64,000 bases of DNA, from NCBI GenBank assembly GCA_945888065.1, contig CAMCZU010000001.1:1-64000 (forward strand), written 5' to 3'. The notes under the pieces are model-generated. The model was not told where the DNA came from. It saw nothing but the letters and a program-made list of their open reading frames with translations, and searched no databases. The stretch's first letter is position 1. The number at the start of each line of letters is the position of its first letter. The translations under genes and the position numbers were made by a program. The stretch comes from Rickettsia typhi. GTDB taxonomy: Bacteria > Pseudomonadota > Alphaproteobacteria > WRAU01 > Hepatincolaceae. Below are positions 29,765 through 39,023 of the stretch, piece after piece.

Positions 29765-29986
29765 TTATTCTGGCAAATAAATTGTTCCATTTGTATAATC
29801 AACAAACAAAGCAATCATACCTGGAAATATTAACAATAATAAACCCAAAGAGTCTAATATTACTATTGTTCCATCAAAATTATTACTATGAGGTTTGTTA
29901 ATTTGATAAGACTTTAAAATTGTTCCACAATTACAAAGACTTATTAACAATATTATTATTAAGCAATACTTTTTAAGACACCTCAA
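29765..29986 (-). CDS. Small lipoprotein, paralogue of the upstream gene
   Basis: A 73-residue predicted lipoprotein: hydrophobic signal and Cys20 in a CGT motif (the lipobox is imperfect, LCNC). The mature part shares the pattern CGT-L - LDS-GLL - PG - L-VDY-G - YLP with the adjacent upstream gene. It fits a widespread family of short lipoproteins with an LDxxGLL..PGxIAxxVDxxTGTIYLP core, of unknown function. The start is TTG 29986 with a GGAAT about nine bases upstream. It follows its paralogue by 27 bp, so it looks like a tandem duplication. Confidence 0.65.
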   Translation of the reverse strand: MRCLKKYCLIIILLISLCNCGTILKSYQINKPHSNNFDGTIVILDSLGLLLLIFPGMIALFVDYTNGTIYLPE

Positions 29987-30013
29987 TTTTTATAATTCCA
30001 ATTTTTATAAATA

Positions 30014-30301
30014 TTAATCAAATACTATGCTTCTTACTGAAGGTGCTTCTAAACCTTCTTCTTTGTATCTAGCATTTTCTTCTTTACTAAGCCACAAAGC
30101 ACCTGTAGCATAATCTATAGATAAAAATAATATTCCTGGAGCTACAAAAACAAATAACCCCATAGAATCTAATCCTAATACAAAATAATCTATTCTTTCT
30201 GATTTTTCAACAAAGCTTCTATCTTTATACATTAAAGTTCCACAAGAAGATACATAAAAAAACATTGCCAATAATAGCAAACTTAACAGCTTTTTATTCA
30301 T
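30014..30301 (-). CDS. Small lipoprotein (LDSxGL..PG..DYxTG family)
   Basis: A 95-residue predicted lipoprotein with a good lipobox (VSSC, Cys20). After the CGT come LDSMGLFVFVAPGILFLSIDY and TGALWLS, the core shared with its downstream paralogue, plus an extra charged C-terminal tail of about 20 residues that the paralogue lacks. The middle hydrophobic stretch is long enough to insert in or lie on a membrane. Function unknown. It is the second gene of a three-gene envelope operon (30327, 30014, 29765) with gaps of about 25 bp. Confidence 0.7.
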   Translation of the reverse strand: MNKKLLSLLLLAMFFYVSSCGTLMYKDRSFVEKSERIDYFVLGLDSMGLFVFVAPGILFLSIDYATGALWLSKEENARYKEEGLEAPSVRSIVFD

Positions 30302-30326
30302 TTTGTTTTACTTCACTCGCTTTATT

Positions 30327-31088
30327 TTATTTTGTTTCTTCAGTTTCTTTTTTAGCTTGACCAATAACAGAAATATCTTGTTCTTTCATAAAGGCTACTT
30401 TATCACCTGGAAAATCAATAAAAATGTAGCTATCTGTTTGTGAATCATATAACTCCATCATACCTAAAGATGGGTATTTATCTTTAGAGTTAGATCCCAT
30501 ATAATCTATCATAGTTCCTCTATCTAGAGATCTTTTTTCCATTGTATAAACATTTTTAGATAATCCAATAAAATATGTTTGCCTTACTCTTGCTTTAGTT
30601 GGCTTTACATTGTAAACTTTAATATTATCAGCAGATAAAATAGTTTCATTTGGCATAATTAATACACCTACCAATACTTTTCTTGTTGTTCCAAAAAAGC
30701 TTTCCCCATATTGTTCATACAAAAACTTTTTATCTATTTTACTAGGATTTTTATCTTGTGTTTGTAATTTATAACGTCCTCCATCTTCAGGGGTATCTAA
30801 GTCTAAAAATAAAATTCCAACTTTTCTATCAGGAATACCATAACGCAATACATAAGATGATACAATATCTATTTCTCTTTGGAATGTATCTTCTAAAGAC
30901 CCTTGTGTTTCAACAAAAACATATTGTAAGGCAGATATTTTAACTAAATTTGCTTCTTTAACAAGGATAGCATTTTGCTCTCCTTCACCTGAATATTCTG
31001 AACTAGAATCCTCATCAGCACCATACAAAACAAAAGATGAGCTTAACAAAACAGCCAACAATAATAAGAATTTTATTTTATTATACAT
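30327..31088 (-). CDS. Secreted protein of unknown function
   Basis: A 253-residue protein with a signal peptide (MYNKIKFLLLLAVLLSSSFVLYGADE) and an acidic mature N-terminus. The body alternates hydrophobic and polar residues; a segment around FVETQGSLEDTF...YGIPDRKVGILFLDLDTPEDG faintly recalls the GyrI-like/SOUL-type ligand-binding fold, but this is a weak impression and not a call. It is first in an operon with the two small lipoproteins, all three exported, which suggests an envelope role. No catalytic motif is visible. Confidence 0.6.
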   Translation of the reverse strand: MYNKIKFLLLLAVLLSSSFVLYGADEDSSSEYSGEGEQNAILVKEANLVKISALQYVFVETQGSLEDTFQREIDIVSSYVLRYGIPDRKVGILFLDLDTPEDGGRYKLQTQDKNPSKIDKKFLYEQYGESFFGTTRKVLVGVLIMPNETILSADNIKVYNVKPTKARVRQTYFIGLSKNVYTMEKRSLDRGTMIDYMGSNSKDKYPSLGMMELYDSQTDSYIFIDFPGDKVAFMKEQDISVIGQAKKETEETK

Positions 31089-31197
31089 TTTATTTCCACT
31101 AAAGGATGTTATTTAATAAAAATTATATAGAATTTAACTAAAAAATCAATTATATATTTTATACAATTTTATTTAACCTTTATTTTATAAAATAAGC

Positions 31198-31223
31198 TAT
31201 GTGTATTCCATATGTGTATTCCA
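31198..31223 (+). repeat. 13-bp tandem duplication over the aroA start
   Basis: TATGTGTATTCCA occurs twice in direct succession (31198-31210, 31211-31223). Each copy contains an ATG. The second is in frame with aroA; the first is shifted by one base and would give a 17-codon peptide. Confidence 0.85.
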
Positions 31224-32552
31224 AAAAAAATTACCTCTCAAAAAACTTTTAAAATCAATAGTGAAATAAATGTTAATGGTGATAAATCTATTTCTCATAG
31301 GGCAATTATTTTTTCATCTTTATCTCCTTTTGTTAGTTCTATTGATGGATTGCTAGAATCTCAAGATGTATTTAATACTATGAATGTTTTTAAGCAACTA
31401 GGTGTTATTTTTGAAAAAAAACAACATCAATACATTGTAAAAAATGGTGGTATTAAAAATTTTAATAAAAGCAACCATTCTTTTAGCTTTGATATGGGAA
31501 ACTCTGGAACATCTGCTAGGTTGCTAAGTGGATTATTTAGTTCACTTGAAAATTTAAAATGCACAATAACAGGTGATTCTTCTTTAAATAAAAGACCAAT
31601 GGAGCGTATTTTAACCCCTTTAAAAAAAATGGGTGCAATGATTTCATCTAACAATGGATTTTTGCCCCTAAATATAGTTGGGCAAAAATTAACAGGAATA
31701 ACCTATAATTTGCCCATACCATCTGCTCAAATTAAATCTGCAATTTTATTGGCAGGGTTAAATGCTAGTAAGCCAACTACAATTATAGAATCTTCTTTGT
31801 GTAGGGATCATAGTGAAATAATGATGAAAAATTTAGGTATAGATATTGTATGTAATAAAAACAATGCTTTAAATACAAATACTATTACATTAACACCTTA
31901 TACATCAGATATTCCAAGTTATGATTATAAAATTTGCGGAGATTTTTCTTCTGCTTCTTTTTTTATAGTAGCTACCTTGCTACTTGATGATTCTAAATTA
32001 TTAATAAAAAATGTTAATTTAAATCCTTTAAGAAATGCTTTTTTAGATGTATGCATTGCTATGGGTGGTAAAATTAGCATTTTAAACAAACATATTCTCG
32101 CTGGAGAGGTATGTGGAGATATTTATATTGAATCTTCTAAGCTTACATCTCCTACTATTAAAGATTATCAAATTCCTATTATGATTGATGAATTTCCAAT
32201 TTTTTTTGTGCTTTGTTGCTTTGTAAATGGTGTTAGCACATTTCATAATTTACACGAATTAACACATAAAGAAAGCAATAGAATTTCATCTATGGCACAC
32301 AATCTAATGTTATGTGGATTTAACATTGAGTATGGGGATGCATTTATAACAATATATGGTGAAAATAAAGATATTACTAAAAAAAATCTTATTCTAGATA
32401 GCTTTAAAGATCATAGAATTGCAATGTCATTAATAATTATGGGATTACGAAGTGAAAATGCTATAACAATTGATAATTGTGAAAACATTAATACCTCTTT
32501 TCCAGATTTTTTAAAAATTTGTAAGAAACTAAATTTTAATATAAAATACTAA
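31212..32552 (+). CDS. aroA: 3-phosphoshikimate 1-carboxyvinyltransferase (EPSP synthase)
   Basis: Sixth step of the shikimate pathway, joining shikimate-3-phosphate and PEP. GDKSISHRAIIFSSL near the N-terminus, MGNSGTSARLLSGL, SLNKRPMERILTPL, SAQIKSAILLAGLNA and the C-terminal DSFKDHRIAMS are all present; the sequence resembles the alphaproteobacterial class II-type enzyme. At 446 residues it is complete. The ATG at 31212 lies in the second copy of a 13-bp duplication. It is followed by cmk and rpsA, a conserved trio. Retention implies aromatic amino acid or folate precursor synthesis. Confidence 0.95.
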   Translation: MCIPKKITSQKTFKINSEINVNGDKSISHRAIIFSSLSPFVSSIDGLLESQDVFNTMNVFKQLGVIFEKKQHQYIVKNGGIKNFNKSNHSFSFDMGNSGTSARLLSGLFSSLENLKCTITGDSSLNKRPMERILTPLKKMGAMISSNNGFLPLNIVGQKLTGITYNLPIPSAQIKSAILLAGLNASKPTTIIESSLCRDHSEIMMKNLGIDIVCNKNNALNTNTITLTPYTSDIPSYDYKICGDFSSASFFIVATLLLDDSKLLIKNVNLNPLRNAFLDVCIAMGGKISILNKHILAGEVCGDIYIESSKLTSPTIKDYQIPIMIDEFPIFFVLCCFVNGVSTFHNLHELTHKESNRISSMAHNLMLCGFNIEYGDAFITIYGENKDITKKNLILDSFKDHRIAMSLIIMGLRSENAITIDNCENINTSFPDFLKICKKLNFNIKY

Positions 32553-32598
32553 GTTAATTATTAAAGCTAAAAAACATATAATATAAGATTATTTAAAA

Positions 32599-33249
32599 AT
32601 GATTATTGCACTAGATGGAACATCTGCATCAGGAAAAGGAACAATTGGAAAATGGTTAGCAAATAAAATAAATTTTGCATATCTTGATACCGGGTTAATG
32701 TATCGCTTTGTAGCATTTCAATCTGTTGAAACAAATTGCTATACAAATGAAGAAAAAATTATTGCATTGACTAAAAATTTAAATTTTCATAACTTAGATT
32801 CCATTGCAGAAAAACTAAAATCAGATGAGATTGCGTCTATAACTTCAAAATATATTGCTAAAATTCAACCAGTAAGAGATATATTAATTCAATATCAACA
32901 AAGCTTTGGTAATAATCCATCTGAGTTTATAAACAATCAAGTATTAGGTGCAGTTATAGATGGTAGAGACATAGGAACAAAAGTTTTTCCAAATGCTAGT
33001 TTAAAATTTTATATTACAGCCTCTCCACAAGAAAGAGCAAATAGAAGATACAACGAATTAAAAAACACTTCTCTTAAAATATCTTATGATGATATTTTAG
33101 AATCTTTAATTTTAAGAGACAAACAAGATGTAGCTAATGGAAATTTTAATAAAAGCCCTCAAGCAATTGAAATAGATACAACCAACCTTACAAAAGAACA
33201 ATCTTGCAATGTTGTATATAAGTATGTATTAGAAAAATTTAAATTATAA
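32599..33249 (+). CDS. cmk: Cytidylate kinase
   Basis: Phosphorylates CMP and dCMP. The P-loop GTSASGKG is at 7-14, followed by LDTGLMYRFVA and DGRDIGTKVFPNA, and the C-terminal lid-region pattern SPQERANRRYNEL. At 216 residues it is normal. It lies between aroA and rpsA in the usual order. Confidence 0.95.
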   Translation: MIIALDGTSASGKGTIGKWLANKINFAYLDTGLMYRFVAFQSVETNCYTNEEKIIALTKNLNFHNLDSIAEKLKSDEIASITSKYIAKIQPVRDILIQYQQSFGNNPSEFINNQVLGAVIDGRDIGTKVFPNASLKFYITASPQERANRRYNELKNTSLKISYDDILESLILRDKQDVANGNFNKSPQAIEIDTTNLTKEQSCNVVYKYVLEKFKL

Positions 33250-33375
33250 AAAAAATTATATACTTTTATATAATTTTATTATAAAATTTATACACTTAAG
33301 TATGTTTAACCATCTAATCTTTTTTAGAAATTACATCTTAAAATTTTTTGATAACCATAAGGAATAAATAAATAA

Positions 33376-35067
33376 ATGAAACAACAAAACAATTTTAACA
33401 ACGAAAACTTTGAAGACCTTTTTAAACAAAACATCAGTGGTGTTGGTAGCTTTGAAAATAATATTGTAAAAGGTATTATTATCAATATAGATCAATATTA
33501 TTTAACTGTTGATGTTGGTCTAAAATCAGAGGGTAAAATTCTTATTAATGAATTTAAAGATGCACAAGGAAATGCTCCAGAATTTACAATTGGGCAACAA
33601 GTAGAAGTATTTATAGATAAATATGAAGATCAAGATGGTAATATAATTTTAAGTAGAGAAAAAGCTAAAAGAGAAGAAAGCTGGTATGATCTAGAAAAAC
33701 TTTACAACGAACAAGCAATTATAAATGGTTTAATTTCTAAAAGAGTAAAAGGTGGTTTTGCAGTTATTGTAAATGATACATTAGCTTTTTTACCAGGTTC
33801 GCAATTAGATGTAAAGCCAATTAAAAATATTAATGCTTTAGTTGGAACTATACAACAATTACAAATTTTAAAAATGGATAAAAAAAGATTCAACATAGTT
33901 GTATCTAGAAAATCAGTAATCAATCAAAATAACATTGATAACAACATAGATATAAATTCAGAATACTCAGAAGGTCAAATTGTAGAAGGTGTAATTAAAA
34001 ACATCACAGGTTATGGTGCCTTTGTAGACTTAGGAAATGTAGATGGTTTATTACACGTTACTGATATTTCTTGGAGTAGAATAAATCATCCATCTGAAAT
34101 TTTACAACTTGGTCAAAGTGTAAAATTACAAATTATAAAAATCAATCCAGAAAATAAAAGAATCTCTTTAGGTATGAAGCAATTAAGCAAAGATCCTTGG
34201 GATGAAGTAGTAGAAAAATACAAAATTGGCGAAGCTTATAAAGTAAAAATTTCTAATACTACAGATTATGGCATTTTTGTGGAATTAACAAAAGGTATTG
34301 AAGGCTTGGTTCATATTTCTGAAATGAGTTGGGTAAAAAAAGATATTAATCCAAAAACAGATTATGCTCAAGGTCAAGAAGTAGAAGTAAAAGTTTTAGA
34401 AATAGACATCAAAAAAAGAAGAATGAATCTATCTATGAAGCAATGCACAAGTAATCCTTGGTTAGAATATTCAAATGCAAATCCAGAAACAAGTGTTGTA
34501 GATGTAGTAGTAAAAGAAATCAATGATAGTGGTCTTGTTGTAAAATTAAACGACATTTTAGATGGTTTTATTAGGTTATCTGATGTTTCTTGGGATAATG
34601 TTGATAAAAGCATTTTAAAAACTTTTAATATAGGTGATAAAATATCTGCTAAAATTATAAAAAATGATTTAGAAAAAGATAAAATCTTATTAGGTATTAA
34701 GCATTTAAGTCAAGATCCTTTTTCTTCTGTTTTAGAAAATCTTACAAAAGGTAGCATTGTTAAATCACATATTACTAATATAACAGAAAATGCTTTAGAA
34801 TTAGATGTTAAAGAAGGAGTATTAGGTATAATTAAAAAAAATGATGTGTCTTCTGATAAAGATGAACAAAATTTTGATACCTTTAAAATTGGTGATGAAG
34901 TAGAAGCTATTATAACTCAAATAGATAGTGCTAAAAAAATTATCTTTTTATCAATTAAAGCTTTAGAAATTTCTGAACAAAAAAAAGCTATGTCTAGTGG
35001 TGATAGCTCTGGATCATCTTTTTCTGATATTTTTGCAGAAGCAATGAGCAAAAAAGAAAAAAAATAA
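33376..35067 (+). CDS. rpsA: 30S ribosomal protein S1
   Basis: A 563-residue mRNA-binding protein with six tandem S1 domains; the best conserved repeats carry GYGAFVDLG..DGLLHVTDISW and DYGIFVELT..IEGLVHISEMSW. The last two domains are more divergent and the C-terminus is Ser/Lys-rich. Length and domain number match alphaproteobacterial S1. The AAGGAATAAATAAATAA leader provides the ribosome binding site. A terminator follows at 35078-35115. Confidence 0.95.
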   Translation: MKQQNNFNNENFEDLFKQNISGVGSFENNIVKGIIINIDQYYLTVDVGLKSEGKILINEFKDAQGNAPEFTIGQQVEVFIDKYEDQDGNIILSREKAKREESWYDLEKLYNEQAIINGLISKRVKGGFAVIVNDTLAFLPGSQLDVKPIKNINALVGTIQQLQILKMDKKRFNIVVSRKSVINQNNIDNNIDINSEYSEGQIVEGVIKNITGYGAFVDLGNVDGLLHVTDISWSRINHPSEILQLGQSVKLQIIKINPENKRISLGMKQLSKDPWDEVVEKYKIGEAYKVKISNTTDYGIFVELTKGIEGLVHISEMSWVKKDINPKTDYAQGQEVEVKVLEIDIKKRRMNLSMKQCTSNPWLEYSNANPETSVVDVVVKEINDSGLVVKLNDILDGFIRLSDVSWDNVDKSILKTFNIGDKISAKIIKNDLEKDKILLGIKHLSQDPFSSVLENLTKGSIVKSHITNITENALELDVKEGVLGIIKKNDVSSDKDEQNFDTFKIGDEVEAIITQIDSAKKIIFLSIKALEISEQKKAMSSGDSSGSSFSDIFAEAMSKKEKK

Positions 35068-35077
35068 TATTAATCAT

Positions 35078-35115
35078 AAATAGGCTTATTAATCAAAATA
35101 TTATTAAGCCTATTT
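35078..35115 (+). terminator. Terminator after rpsA
   Basis: An 11-bp perfect stem AAATAGGCTTA (35078-35088) with TAAGCCTATTT (35105-35115), extended by partial AT pairing in the loop, ends in a T-rich tail between rpsA and accD. Confidence 0.7.
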
Positions 35116-35140
35116 TATAGCTAAATGGTATAAAACATCA

Positions 35141-35998
35141 ATGAACTGGATTAATAAATTAATAAAAAAAAATAGTGATTCTATAAAAATCAAAAAAGAT
35201 ATCCCTGATAATTTATGGATTAGATGTAATTCTTGTAATTCAATATTATTTAAAAAAGATTTAATAAAAAATAATATGGTTTGCACGAATTGTAATTATC
35301 ACTTTTTTTTAAATGTTAATAAACGTTTACAATCTATTTTTGACAATGAAGATTTTATTTTGTTATCTTTGCCTCAAGCGATAAAAGATCCTTTAAAATT
35401 TAAAGACAAAGATAAATACATAGATAAACTGAAATCTTACAAAGAAAAAACTAATCACTCAGATGCCATAGTATCTGCTATGGGAAAAATTAATAATGTT
35501 CTTAGCATTGCCTCTGTTATGAATTTTGAATTCCTTGGTGGCTCAATGGGTTCTGAAGTTGGTGATGGAATTGTATATTCAATTGAAGAAGCTATAAAAC
35601 AAAAATGTCCTTTTATTATTTTTACTGCAAGCGGTGGTGCTAGAATGCAAGAAGGTATGTTTTCTTTAATGCAAATGGCAAAAACATCTATAGCAGTAGA
35701 AAAATTAAAAGAAGCTAATTTACCTTATATAGTAGTGTTATGCAACCCTACTACAGGCGGTGTTACAGCTTCTTTTGCAATGCTTGGAGATATTCATATT
35801 GCAGAAAAAGGTGCAGTTATTGGGTTTGCAGGTGCAAGAGTAATAGAACAAACTATTCGTAAAAAATTACCTGAGGGCTTTCAAAGTGCAGAATATTTGT
35901 TAGAACACGGAATGGTAGATTATGTATCCCACAGAAAAAATTTAAAAACTATTTTAGGAACTATTTTAGATTTATTAATAAACAAAACTAGCAAATAA
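35141..35998 (+). CDS. accD: Acetyl-CoA carboxylase carboxyltransferase beta subunit
   Basis: Beta half of the carboxyltransferase that makes malonyl-CoA for fatty acid synthesis. The N-terminal zinc ribbon uses Cys29, Cys32, Cys48 and Cys51. The carboxyltransferase core includes DAIVSAMGKI, EFLGGSMGSEVGD, FTASGGARMQEG and PTTGGVTASFA. At 285 residues it is normal. It is followed one base later by folC, the conserved accD-folC pair. Confidence 0.96.
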   Translation: MNWINKLIKKNSDSIKIKKDIPDNLWIRCNSCNSILFKKDLIKNNMVCTNCNYHFFLNVNKRLQSIFDNEDFILLSLPQAIKDPLKFKDKDKYIDKLKSYKEKTNHSDAIVSAMGKINNVLSIASVMNFEFLGGSMGSEVGDGIVYSIEEAIKQKCPFIIFTASGGARMQEGMFSLMQMAKTSIAVEKLKEANLPYIVVLCNPTTGGVTASFAMLGDIHIAEKGAVIGFAGARVIEQTIRKKLPEGFQSAEYLLEHGMVDYVSHRKNLKTILGTILDLLINKTSK

Positions 35999-35999
35999 G

Positions 36000-37268
36000 T
36001 TGACTAAACATTTACAATATATTGATTTATCTTTATCTCGTATTCGTAATTTTTTAAATAACATTGATAACTTACAAAACAAAATACCAAATATTATTCA
36101 TATAGCAGGAACTAATGGTAAGGGATCTACCTTGTCTTTTTTAAAATATATATTACAATATAATGGTTTTTCTGTTAATACATTTACATCTCCTCACTTA
36201 GTAGATTACAATGAAAGGTTTTATTTAAATGGTAAATATATAACCACAGAACAATTAACTTTATATCAAAAACATTTATCTTGTATTGATGGTTTTAATG
36301 ATTTATCAATTTTTGAAGCTACAACAGCAATAGGTTTTTTTGCTTTTTTTAACAATCCTGCCGATTATACTATTTTAGAAACAGGTCTTGGTGGAAGATT
36401 AGATGCAACAAACGTAGTAGACAACCCTATTTTAAACATTATTACTAAAATTGATTTTGATCACGAAAATTTTTTAGGAAATACCTTAACAAAAATTGCA
36501 TATGAAAAAGCTGGTATTATTAAAAAAAATGCTATTGTATTAAGTGATTATCAAGATGAATCTGTTATTAGAGTATTAATAAACTCTACTAAAAACAATA
36601 AATTAATTTTAGGTGGTAGAGATTACAATATAAATTTAAAAGAAAAAAATATTACTTACCAAAATTACACCTATAAGCTAGATAGCCTATCTTTACAAGG
36701 AGAGCATCAATTATATAATAGCTCTTTAGCTTTAATTAGTGCTTTAAATTTACCAAATATTACTCTTAACCACAATAAAACACAAAATGCTTTAAATAAT
36801 ACTTTTTGGGCAGGAAGATTACAAAAAATGCCCTCCTTATATGGTATTACAATAGATAATTCAGAAATTTATTTAGATGGAGCACACAATGTTTCTGGGA
36901 TAAAAGCATTAATAAAATTTATTTTATCTAAGTTAAATGCAAATCCTAACTTACAAGTGCATATTGTTTTTGGAATGCTAAAAAAAAAAGATATACAAAA
37001 TTGCTTAATAGAATTTAAAAAAATTAATTGCATTATTTATCCTTTAGATTTTTCTACCAACAACCCTTCTGATTATGACAAATGCTTTTCTAATAAAAAT
37101 ATTGAAGCTATTTGTAAAAGCTTGAATTTAACATCTTACAATTTTGATAATATTACAAATATTTTAAATTATATTAAGAAACAAAATGGAAATAACCTAA
37201 TTATTATTTGTGGATCATTGTATATGCTAGGTGGAATTTTAGCTAACAATCCACAAAATTTACAATAA
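36000..37268 (+). CDS. folC: Folylpolyglutamate synthase / dihydrofolate synthase
   Basis: Mur-ligase-type enzyme adding glutamate to dihydropteroate and folates. The ATP loop GTNGKGST is at 37-44, followed by FTSPHLVDYNERF, ETGLGGRLDATN, and LDGAHNVSG toward the C-terminus. The start is TTG 36000, one base after the accD stop, so the genes are translationally coupled. At 422 residues it is complete. Confidence 0.94.
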   Translation: MTKHLQYIDLSLSRIRNFLNNIDNLQNKIPNIIHIAGTNGKGSTLSFLKYILQYNGFSVNTFTSPHLVDYNERFYLNGKYITTEQLTLYQKHLSCIDGFNDLSIFEATTAIGFFAFFNNPADYTILETGLGGRLDATNVVDNPILNIITKIDFDHENFLGNTLTKIAYEKAGIIKKNAIVLSDYQDESVIRVLINSTKNNKLILGGRDYNINLKEKNITYQNYTYKLDSLSLQGEHQLYNSSLALISALNLPNITLNHNKTQNALNNTFWAGRLQKMPSLYGITIDNSEIYLDGAHNVSGIKALIKFILSKLNANPNLQVHIVFGMLKKKDIQNCLIEFKKINCIIYPLDFSTNNPSDYDKCFSNKNIEAICKSLNLTSYNFDNITNILNYIKKQNGNNLIIICGSLYMLGGILANNPQNLQ

Positions 37269-37330
37269 ATTTTTTACAATCAATACATTTTAAGATATAC
37301 TTACACATAAATTATAAAGAGGAGATTTTT

Positions 37331-37939
37331 ATGAATTTTTTAAAAAAATGCTATATGAGTTGCTATAATTTAGCGGTTTCTTATACAAACTCTAAATATG
37401 CTTTGTATATATTAATTTTAACTGCTTTCACTGAAAGTTCATTTTTTTTACTTCCTCCTGATGTTTTATTAATTCCTATGGCTTTTGCAGTTCCATCTAA
37501 AGCATTATTTTATGCTTTTATTACTACTATATCCTCTGTATTTGGTGGAATTTTTGGATATGTTTTAGGATATTATGCTTATGATGGATTTTTAAAATCT
37601 ACTATTGAATTTTTAGGTTATAGCAATAAATTTGCTGAATTTCAAAGTTTTTATAATAATTATGGTGTTCTAGCTGTATTTATTGCAGGTTTTACACCAA
37701 TACCTTATAAAATTGCAACCATTGCTAGTGGAATTTTTAAAGCTAATATTATTCCTTTTGTTGTGGCATCATTATGTTCTAGGGGATTAAGATTTTTTTT
37801 ACTAGCATTTATAATTAAATTTTATCATACTCGTGGCAAAGATTATATTGTAAAAAACTTTAAACAATTAAGCATTTTATTTTCTATTATTATAATACTC
37901 TTTGTATTTTTATATATTATGTATCAACAATTTAGGTAA
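37331..37939 (+). CDS. VTT-domain membrane protein (DedA/YqaA-like)
   Basis: A 202-residue inner membrane protein with four to five hydrophobic segments. It contains FGGIFGYVLGYYAYDG and FIAGFTPIPYKIATIASGIF, the re-entrant-loop motif of VTT/DedA (SNARE-associated) proteins; ESSFFLLPPDVLLIPMA places it with the YqaA subgroup. DedA-type proteins act as lipid scramblases/flippases in several organisms. The ribosome binding site GAGGAG is strong. It is the first of four small membrane-protein genes (37331-39023). Confidence 0.82.
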   Translation: MNFLKKCYMSCYNLAVSYTNSKYALYILILTAFTESSFFLLPPDVLLIPMAFAVPSKALFYAFITTISSVFGGIFGYVLGYYAYDGFLKSTIEFLGYSNKFAEFQSFYNNYGVLAVFIAGFTPIPYKIATIASGIFKANIIPFVVASLCSRGLRFFLLAFIIKFYHTRGKDYIVKNFKQLSILFSIIIILFVFLYIMYQQFR

Positions 37940-37948
37940 AAGCTTACA

Positions 37949-38194
37949 ATGAAAACAATAGATTTTATGCTAATAGGGATTATTATTATATGTATTTTTG
38001 TTATTATTATTACATTACAAGCTATTAATAATGCTACTTTTTTAAATGTTTTATCTAATTTAGGTATAATTGAAAATTCAAAAAATGGACTTAGAACTAT
38101 TTTTTTTACCATTATTTACTCTTCGGCTATTATTTTTGTTTCTTTGTTATTATTAGCAGGAAGATTTTTTAAAAGAATTTTAATAAAAGATTAA
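37949..38194 (+). CDS. Small two-helix membrane protein
   Basis: An 81-residue protein of two hydrophobic segments (about 6-27 and 50-72) separated by a short polar stretch, ending in a basic tail. I do not recognise it. It starts nine bases after the VTT protein and ends 14 bases before the DsbB-like gene, consistent with being part of the same transcript. Confidence 0.5.
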   Translation: MKTIDFMLIGIIIICIFVIIITLQAINNATFLNVLSNLGIIENSKNGLRTIFFTIIYSSAIIFVSLLLLAGRFFKRILIKD

Positions 38195-38208
38195 AATATA
38201 TATTATAT

Positions 38209-38601
38209 ATGAGATATTTTCAAATTTTTATTTGCATTGTGTTATTACTTACAACCTTAAGCGAGTTGTTGTTAAACACACACCCTTGCCAATTATGCTT
38301 GTATCAAAGATTGTTTTGGATATTAATTTTAATAGTATGTTTTGTTAAAACAAAAACTTCTTTATTGCTATGTTGTATATTGTTATTAGGCACTATAAGT
38401 GTTGGATTTTACCAATTCTTAACTCAAGTAGGATTCATAAATACTATTTGCAATATTAATTTTAATAACCTTAACACTCCTTGCAATACTTTTGATATTT
38501 ATTTATTTGGTAAAGGTATTTCATTTGCTTTAATTAATGCCTTAATTGGATTCTTTTCTTTAATATATTTAACTTTTAATTTAACAAAAAAACACATATG
38601 A
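38209..38601 (+). CDS. DsbB-like disulfide bond formation protein
   Basis: A 130-residue four-helix membrane protein. Cys27 and Cys30 in HPCQLCLYQR match the first periplasmic pair of DsbB, and Cys81 and Cys92 in the second loop match its second pair, so both redox centres are present. DsbB reoxidises DsbA with quinone. It is shorter than E. coli DsbB (176) but similar to alphaproteobacterial members. The stop overlaps the next gene's start (ATGA at 38598-38601). No dsbA is in the window. Confidence 0.82.
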   Translation: MRYFQIFICIVLLLTTLSELLLNTHPCQLCLYQRLFWILILIVCFVKTKTSLLLCCILLLGTISVGFYQFLTQVGFINTICNINFNNLNTPCNTFDIYLFGKGISFALINALIGFFSLIYLTFNLTKKHI

Positions 38602-39023
38602 TATACACATATCTAAATTATAAAATTACTAAATTATCTTATTTTTTTGGAATTTATATTAATTTAATTTTAGATTTTTTTATTTTATGGTTTTTGTATC
38701 ACCAAGAATTAAAAATTGCTTGTGTTATATTTATTATTAAAAATCTATGGTTTTGTTTAACACCTAAACTTCAATCTACATCATCTTTTAATTATCATAT
38801 ATATAATGGGATTAATATTTTACTTAAATCTATCCATAAAAGAGGAAAAATTTTAATATTTTATGTATTTATTTATAACATAATATATATTTTGTTATTT
38901 TATATGCTATACAATAAAGAATTATTAGCTTTGTATTTATCTATATTTTTGTATATAAGTAAAATATTTATTAGTTTAGCCTTTTTAAAATTATCTCAAT
39001 TTAATAATAAAAAATCTATTTAA
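38598..39023 (+). CDS. Hypothetical membrane protein coupled to the DsbB-like gene
   Basis: A 141-residue protein with about four hydrophobic segments, rich in Ile, Tyr and Phe, and no motif I recognise. It starts by an ATGA overlap with the DsbB-like gene, so translation is coupled. Its stop directly abuts the stop of the convergent trmJ gene with no gap. Confidence 0.55.
   Translation: MIYTYLNYKITKLSYFFGIYINLILDFFILWFLYHQELKIACVIFIIKNLWFCLTPKLQSTSSFNYHIYNGINILLKSIHKRGKILIFYVFIYNIIYILLFYMLYNKELLALYLSIFLYISKIFISLAFLKLSQFNNKKSI

Noticed and set aside
38598-38601. TGA recoded as tryptophan
   Set aside because: TGA ends the DsbB-like gene and tsaE in clean ATGA overlaps, and Trp is written TGG throughout.
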